Shown here: positions 39,201 to 48,108 of the stretch, in pieces
How positions within the stretch are numbered: position 1 is the first letter of the stretch
Layout: every line of letters starts with the position of its first letter
Assembly: GCA_018389105.1 (NCBI GenBank)
Contig: JACATO010000132.1
Location: 3,112,501-3,176,500 of the forward strand
Source of the DNA: Nautilus pompilius
Lineage: Eukaryota > Mollusca > Cephalopoda > Nautilida > Nautilidae
Reading direction: 5' to 3'
DNA: 64,000 nucleotides
Notes under the pieces: model-generated
Seen by the model: only the letters and a program-made list of their open reading frames with translations
Databases searched by the model: none
What the model was told of the DNA's origin: nothing
Position numbers and translations under genes: made by a program

Positions 39201-42200
39201 TCTGAGATTTTTAACCTACAGATGCTTCCAGTATATTTACAATTGATTTTGAAAAAAAGAAACTAGAGAGACAGGAGTGAAATTATGATTGGAGCCAAAA
39301 CAAAACTGCAAAAAGAAGAAAGGTGATGCTGGAAATCTTAGCTCTGAAGGTAGTCAGAGTCCTACAAAGAATTTTTACAGCAGGCATGTTGGTACATAAT
39401 AAAATAACTTTCTCTTGGAGCTTGGCAAACTGAGGGAGATATTCAAATTTTCGTGTGGAATATTTATCATGATTTCCTGTCTGCAGTTGAAATCTGTGCA
39501 GTTTGAAAGTTTGACAGATGATATACTACAGGAGGAGAGAATAGATCATATTTGGCACTTGATCTCTAGACTACAAACACCAGGAGGGCATTTTGAAACA
39601 AATTTCCCAGTCTTCACAGGAATGTGTGTAATACTCACATCAGCGTCTTACAGCAATGCAGATAGAGGATCTTCAGTTTACTTTAGAAAAACAAAACAGA
39701 ATTTGGTCAAATCTGTCAGATGATGATTCGTCATCTATGTTTGTAATCATTTTTAGTGAATGCTGAACAAATAATCTTTTGAACAAGATGCAGATAAAAA
39801 GATATTGCAGAAAGCCAAGTTTTTTTCTTTCTTTGATATATAAAAATGTAGCTACTTTTGTGTATTTATCTGAAAAATTCTCTAATGGAATATGAGTACA
39901 ACTGTCAACACTATTTACATCATGTAGAAGGAGAAATAGTAGTCTTTTGATGTCCTTTCTCCTGTTGGTAAACTAACCAATACAATAGACCTGGTATAAA
40001 CTATACTATCATTCTTTTAACAGAATAGTCATTATACCATGTCTGAAGTCTTTCATGATTAATAAATATCCATACACTTTATCATTATTTATTTATTTGT
40101 GTGCTTTGATTCTTTATAACTTCTTTTGCTCATGTCTTTACAATTAATAGAATTGTATTGTTTTTTATAACTTGAAAACTCTTTACTTTTAGGAGAAAAA
40201 AGGTTTAAATGCCATGTTTGTACTGCACCATTTTCAACTAAAGGAAGTCTCAAAGTTCACATGCGGCTCCACACTGGTGCTAAACCTTTCAAATGTCCAC
40301 ATTGTGACCATCAGTTTAGGACATCAGGACACAGAAAGAGTCACATCCTGTCTCATTTCAAAACAGATGCACCAAAGAAGCGAAAAACACCAAGCAAATC
40401 TGTGGAAAGCCCACAGCCAGTTGTCTTGCTCAATACAACAGAACCCCAGGCTTTGACAACTAATCAAACAAATGTTGCTAATCAAGTGATCAGTATCGAT
40501 CAAAACTTAGTTCAGAACCAGACTAGCTTGATTCCTGTCTCACTGACTGTAAGTGACAACTATGGACAGCTGACAGAAAGTGCCCTGGCTGCTCATGTAC
40601 TACAAGGACTGGAGGGCATCCAGCTGCATCTGACTGGAAACCTGGGGCAAGGCATCCAGATCACAGGGCTTGACCCCAGTGTGTTATCTCAGACCGTCCA
40701 GATTGATGCCAGCCTCTTGCATCAGCTTCAGCAACAAGGGAATGTCAATATCACTATCAACCCAAACATCATCACTCAAACAACTGACCCAGGACTGATG
40801 TCCAGCATTCAAATTCAGCCAGTTGCAGTGCAGGATATTGTCAACCCTAACGTCATTGTACAGCCCATGTCCACCATTGCAGTTGCTCAACCTACTGACC
40901 AGCAGCAGACACTGCAAACTGCTGTTACGATGCAAAGCGGACAGAATGGAGAGCACAACTTTATTGTGACAGCAAGTAATGGAGACTCTAAGGTAGAATA
41001 GATTTCTTATTGTTTCATGTGTTTTATAACGGAGAATATTAATGTAACAGATCCTGTTTTAAAATTATTACTTTACTTTGAAAGAAAAAAATTCCCTTGC
41101 TCGCTCGCTCTCTTTTTTTTTTTTTTTTTTTTTTGTTGCTGGAAATGGTTTAATTCAGCTGGTAAAAAGAGCTCTTTGGTCTGATAGAATTATAACAAAT
41201 GTGGTAGCTGCATTCCAAAACAGTGAGATGGCTTTTTATTGGCACAAATCTGCTTACACTGACTACTGCTTTGATTTTGTTTTGCAGTTTTTAACAACTT
41301 GGAAAATTATACCTCTTAGGTTATTTCAATTTATAGATTTTGATTGCAAAAGGAAATCTTTAGGGAGAGTATCAGGCAAGAACAGCCAGGATCTGAAGTC
41401 AAGCTTGTGTTTAATTATTGAATTTCATATTAACTATCTGTTGTACTGAAGTCCTGACAACTCTTTTACCTTTTTCCACTATGGCTAATATCTTGTTTGC
41501 TTCAGTTAAAATTTGTTTAAAGATTTATCAATGTTAGAAGTAGCATCACTATCAGCAGACATTGATTGGGATCCATTGTGCTGTGTATGTTCAGGTTGCA
41601 GGTGATCCAGTTGGTGAGGTTCAAGACAGTGAGACCACCGGGATAACAGTGGAGAATAGCACACCCCTAGAACAGAACCCGAGTGACAGTTTACCAGAGG
41701 CCAGTGATGATGACCAAGATAGTGATTTAGACCAGGAAAGTGAAAACCTGGTTGCAGTTGCTGAAGGGAACTCAAAGTTTGCTGCTGACCCAGAAAGAAC
41801 TCATGTATGCCAGGTACTCTTTCTTTCTTTTTTTTTGTGACTGCGCTATCTGGAAGATGCTCTCCAATATTTTAATTTGACATATTAAAGATACAAATCC
41901 AAGATGCTGTTTTAGTAATTACTCGGTATGTAATATTATATAGCATTATCAGTTTGTATGTGTTGTTCGTTAAAAGGGTCATTCTGTGAAGGCTGTGTCT
42001 GGAAGCTCTTATCTTTGATTAAAACATGAAAGAACAGAAAAGGGAAATGTCTGGTATCTGCCTGCTGAAAGGTCTCTATTATCTGTAGCAGAACTAAGAA
42101 ACAGAGATAGGGTCTCATATTCGCTAAAATACTTTTATAGTAATTTGTGAACTTATGGAATAGCAGACACAGAAATCCCTATGGGACTTTTCTAATACAA

Positions 42201-45200
42201 GGGATGAAATTGGAAGAAACCCACATGACCAGCTGGTGAAGAAGAGCAGCGTGGGGGTACATGCCAGATTGAGGCTGCTCCAGCTATGAATCAAATCCTG
42301 GGTCTCTGGCTCAGTGGTCCCATTGCTGGGCCACCAGATGCCCCATATTGTATGTTAATCAATGATAATTTTGACAGGTATAAAAACAAGTGCTACTTAA
42401 TTTTTGTTTTTCTCTCTCTTTCTCACTGAATAATTGAGGGAGATGTCCTTTATATTTTTATCCATTTGGGTACTGCCTTTCTAGAGGCCAGTAGATTCTG
42501 AATAAAATTTGTAAGTCAGATTAAAAGGTTTCAAACTTTTCAAATTTACTAAACTAACAAACGTTACTGAAAATTCTGCCTGAAAGCAGACAACATAGAT
42601 TCTGTTTATTATCTTTTTGTAAAACTAAAAAGTATTTGGAGAAATGAATTGCATCTGAAAATGTATGAAGCTTATTTAGGTTCTTACAGAAATTAAATTT
42701 GGTAAGAAAAATCTGGAAAAATAGTAAAGTTATAGCTGCTGTAAGGTAAAGAAAGACTGGTTTGGTGGTGTTTGAGTTAAAAAAAAAAATCTTTACAAAT
42801 CGAATGCAGAAATTAAGGTTTTCTCATTGTTCTATGGCCAGCATAGTTATGTGACCATCTCAGCCAATATTTTCTCTCTCTGCAACCTTTAATGAACAAA
42901 GAGATTCATCAGGTTTATGCCTCTAGATGCATGAAAATTGTTATAAGCTTGGATTTTTTTGTTTGTTTGTTCTTTTGATATGTAATATTTATTATTTTAG
43001 GTTTATTGCTCATGGTTCATTATTTCCCTTTAATTTTCAATTTTTGGAAGTGAAATTTGTGAAACAAAAAGAAATATAAATTTTCAATTTATTCAAAAAG
43101 GGTAGGTATTGCTACTTAGGGAAAGAAACTTTACAAAAACATTTTATTTAAAACTAGTTAAAAACTTAGTTGTTTTTTAAAATGACTAGTTTACTGTTGT
43201 AATCTGAAGGAATTATATTTGGTTTGCAAATAATAGCTATTTGTCACTTGAAGTTTTTAGCATAAATTGCATATGCAGTCTAAAATATCTTTTCTATTTG
43301 GATGGTTTGCTGTGAAGATAAGCTAAGCAAGTTTTTAAAGTTCTATATGGGAAATTTTAAGATAAGTTGATTAACCTAACCATGTTTATAAACCTGGTTG
43401 CCTGTTGTCTTATCTTATGGGACAATGTTTCTTTGGTCTTCATGTTAGGGAGTTTATTAAAAGTTTGGCTAAATCTCAGAGCCATACAGAATTATTCTAT
43501 AAAGACCAAAGAAAAAGGAGAACAAACTAAATGCTTTTCAACAATAACCAGTTCAATAAAGTATGTTCTACAAGAACATATAATTTTTTAAAAAGACTAA
43601 TAATGCTAATCCCACATAATATTTATATGTATATCTGATGCTGAGCTTTCTGTAATGTGAATTGCATGGATATTTTTTATTACTAAAACGGTACAAAGAT
43701 TTGGTGACATATATTTTACATACTTAGAAAATGTTGGCCATTTGTGGAATGTGTGTAACTTTGAAGTAATTAAAACTACACAAGCCTTTTTTCCTGGATG
43801 TGGACAAAACTGTGGGTAATGACAGGAAAATACCTGCCAAGAAAATTTGGTTTGTCTTTATCTTGAATATGATGTGTAGGTGTAGTGGACTCAGTATTTG
43901 TGAAAGGATATTGATTTATTTAGGAAAGTTCAGCATTACTAGAACAAATATACTGAATAAAACAATTAAGAATTATGATTCTTGGACAGAGACAACTCTT
44001 TTCAGCTATCTTTAGTTGCTAATACTAAGGGGTCATAATTACAAATCAGCTGAGATTCCTGAATAACTAGATATCAGAAAGTATTTTTTTAATAACAAGT
44101 CAGACTTCTATGACCAATTTTTATGCTTATATTTAGGGGTCAACTTTTACATGAATAACATTTTTTGAACAGTTGAAAGTGGTGCTTGATTTGGGTCCAC
44201 AAAACATGAAACAAAGACCAAAACAAAAAACCAGAGTGATATCAAATCTAAGCAAAAAAAAAGATTTGTTATATAAGCATAATGAACAAAAATGTTTTTA
44301 ACACTAAACACTCAAAATCCACAAAAATCACTTTGGTCATCATCTGAAGCATGAATAACTTGGCCCAGTTGACTGGCTGAACTTAGTCATATGAATCATT
44401 GTCATCATCAGCTGTGGTTTTATCAATGGTCACATCAGTGTTGTCATTCCAATTCTACAAATAATTGTCTTCTGTACCGTTGAGTGATTTAAGATTCCAG
44501 ATTTCAGAATGATTTAACAACAATATAAGTTTTAGTTCATTCTGAGCATCCACAACCTGCTGACACAATGTCACTAACATCAAGTCCCTTCCTCCACATG
44601 TTGCCTTCCTTGGTGTATGTTTTCTTTCTCTGTAGCCTCAAATTGTTCCACTTCTTTCTGATGCCATCCTTGAAAGGTTTGTTGATGCAGACATCTAATG
44701 GTTGAATCACACCAGTATGACTGCCAGGAACCACTGTGATGTTGGCATTATGCAACTGAACTTTACTGATGACTTCATCTACTAGATAAGATTTAAACAT
44801 GTCCTAGATGAGTAGACTTTTCTTTTGGCTATAAATTCCATATCTCTTTCAGCCATTTATTGCATCTACCTTCATCCATCTATCCTTTTTCATGAACTTG
44901 GACAATTACACCTTTGGAAACTTATTCTCGAGGGCATTTTTTGTTTAAATATCGCCATTGGTTTCAGCTTGGTTCTGTCAGACATACAGGATAGTATCAC
45001 TGTGAATCCTGTCATTTTATGGCCAGTTGTCTTAAGTACCAACCCTGTTCATTGTTCTATTTGCCAGAATGCTGAAGTTCATGGGTGTTTTGTCCATGTT
45101 ATTAATGCAAGCCAGTCTGTAAGTATTCTATTGTCATTATCAAATAAAAAAACAATAGAATTCTATGATCTTGTCATCAAGTTTAGTCAGTAGATGCTGT

Positions 45201-48072
45201 GAAATCTTGGTCTTCTGATAAAGTATGAACCTATGCTTTTTTCATGAACCTGGTGCATCATTTAGTCCTGGCCTTGAAATCTGTGATGCCATCTTTCTTT
45301 GGTTTTTCCAGGCTTGGAGTCAGACAGCTTTGTGGAAAATGACAACTTTCTGCAGCTAGTTGCTTGGTTTTCATGTTAGCACATTTTTTCTTTGGCATCT
45401 TCTCTAGCTTGGAAATTTTTCTCAAATTTCTTCCATCTTCTCTAATACATTGAACTCTCTCAATGTCAATTATTATTTTTTGATGCAGACACTACAACTT
45501 TTAGTTTTGATTATGCAGTATATTTATTATTCTTCCTTGAAGGCATTTTGACAGATTATATGGTCCTTCTGAATTTCAGGGTTATTTATACTAGTACATG
45601 AACCAAACTGTTGTGGTAAGTTTAGCTATTAACACTGGTTTGTCAGTCAGTAAACTATAGGTGGTGCTGCCATTGGCCAAGAATTTGACAAATTTCATTA
45701 CTTCTTGACAACTTAGCATCATAAAATATCCTTAGGATTGTACTTAGGTTCTGAAAGTATTAGGGTGAAAAACTAAGGTTGTCTTTTTTTACATGAGGTA
45801 TATGAAAAATTACAAATTTTAAAATAAAAATTATGGGTGAATTTTATATGGTTATAAATGGTAAGCAAAAATCGCCTTTTTGAAGCATTACTGAAATAAG
45901 CCTAGAGGGTTGGGTAATTTATTGAACACTTTATCTAAGACATTTGGATATCTGATGTGGAAAAGCCACTATAAATTAGAATTTTTACAATGGGCTTTGA
46001 GAAACATTGAAAACAGTTTTAGTGAAAATTTCTATTGGTGTTTTATCCTCACAAAGAAGAAAAAAAATTCTATAAAGTATAAAAGCTTATTTAACACTGA
46101 TATTTTAAATAGATTTTATACTTCTTCCCAGCCTGTTTCTCCAGTGACTAAGAATCATGTTATAAATTTCTTTATATATATTTTTTTTGGATACTGTAAT
46201 ACAATGAAACTTATCAGTAGTTTGCAGTCTGTTATCTGTTTATTTGTTTTTGGAAATTATGAAAGCATTTTTTTTTATTTCTAATATTTTTGACAATTGC
46301 TGCTTTTAAATTATTCAATTGAACAATCTTCTCAGCTGGAATTATACAGAAACATCTGTAATGCACATCTTGGCAGGGTTGAGAGCTAATGAGTGTATTG
46401 TTACATTATGGTGAATGAATCAGTGTTTCTTTTGCAGGCATGTTCTGAAACCAACTCTTAAATTTGTACTTATTACATAAAATGGATAGGAATTAGATAG
46501 GAGTTATTGTAGTTCAACAGTCAAATAATGAATGTGCAAAAATTTGTATACAAAAGTGTTTGTCCAAAAAAAAATATATATAATATAAAACAGCAACATA
46601 TGCTCCATTGTGGCTTTACCTTGGATTTTCGAACTATGAAATTGTATTTCCTTTAATTTTAATCTTTCTCTTTATGTGAAATTTTGTTGTGAGAACATTA
46701 TTCAAGTTGTCATAATTTGTCATAATTTGTCTCCATTAGGTCAACATCGGCTGTCATAAAACGATTTGGTAGCTGCCATAAATTGTAATATATGTTCATT
46801 GTAAAAGAGGAAGACATCTTTGGAAGGAAAATTGATAATTGTGGAGCCTGGACAGACAAACTTGCTACGTAGTTAATGTATGTGCTGAGTTTCTCTTTTA
46901 TCTTTATAGGCAGATTGTTTTAGCATAAAAAAAAAATCTTACCACTGACTTTAACAATGCTTTTGGCAGCATTTGCAACCAGAAAGATGGACAATTTGAA
47001 GTTTTGACTACAATCCTGTAACAATTAGTGTTTGGTAGCTCTAACAAATAAACTATTTTCTGATTTTAGGAGGATGTTACAGGAATGATTACTGTAACCA
47101 TCTTTCTGTTTGTAAAAGCCCATCCTGCATTATTTCTGTTTGGCGCATGTGTTCCCCGAAACACAACAGCCATTGACAGCAGGCATAGTTCTTTCTTTTT
47201 TTTTTTTTGTCTTCTAAGTATGGAAAATGTGCTCAGATTTTGTTAAGCTTTATATTAAATATTTAAAATTTGCAGAGATAATGCTGAAATAATTAGAAAG
47301 ATGACTGTTGACAGGAAATAGCTACCTAGCTTAGTAGTGCTGTTATTCACAAAAATTTTGTAAAGATCTATGCTACACATAATTAAGAGGGACTAGGTAT
47401 TTACTTTCTTAAAGTCTTGCATTAATTACTCAGAATGTGATCAGGACCATCAAACACAAAAAAGATATCCAGATCTATGAGGAGGTTGGAAGAGTTGTCA
47501 TAAAATTTGTGGGTTAGAGGTTTATTTATACAGGTTATAAGAATATCAGAGTTAAAAACCCAAAGGTGTATTACTTTTTCTGTGTTGTTATCATTACTGC
47601 TATTGTTCTTATTTAGAAAAGCATGGAGAGAAATCATAAAAATATTTTGATTATGAGCTAGCTCAGTTGTATTTAAATTTTAAAATCCAACAGCATTGAA
47701 AGTGTTGCCAAAAGAATCAGTTTTGTTCTTTTACAGATACTCCACTGTCACATTAATACTCTTCTTACTTTCAGTATAACTGACTGAAAAAACTGTTTGC
47801 TGTGTATTTTTGATCAACCTCAGATTTTAACCAACTTTCTTTCAGCACTGTGAAGTAAACAATTTTATTTTTTCATTTACCTTGAAAGATACTTCACCAT
47901 TGTTACCATACTTCTACTAAACTTTGTTTTTTCCTGGATGTATATACTGACATTGGGAGACAAGTATCATCTCTACATGTCTACTGCGCTGATTTTGTTT
48001 TCTCCCTTTAAGTATTTAGCTAACAAAATCTCTCTGTTTGTGGTACACTTTCGAAACAACTCTGCTTTATGG

Positions 48073-48108
<36 letters not shown>

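Larger units (their letters stand above)
35735..40192 (+). other. intron 20, packed with DNA transposon relics
   Basis: A 4.5-kb intron. It holds a Tc1 element at 36394-38034 and a hAT relic at about 38190-39725. The flanks 35735-36390 and 39730-40192 show nothing recognised. Confidence 0.75.

Noticed and set aside
44825-45193. Plus-strand open frame of 122 codons with membrane-like composition
   Set aside because: It is antisense to the pogo/Tigger transposase relic, which explains its openness.
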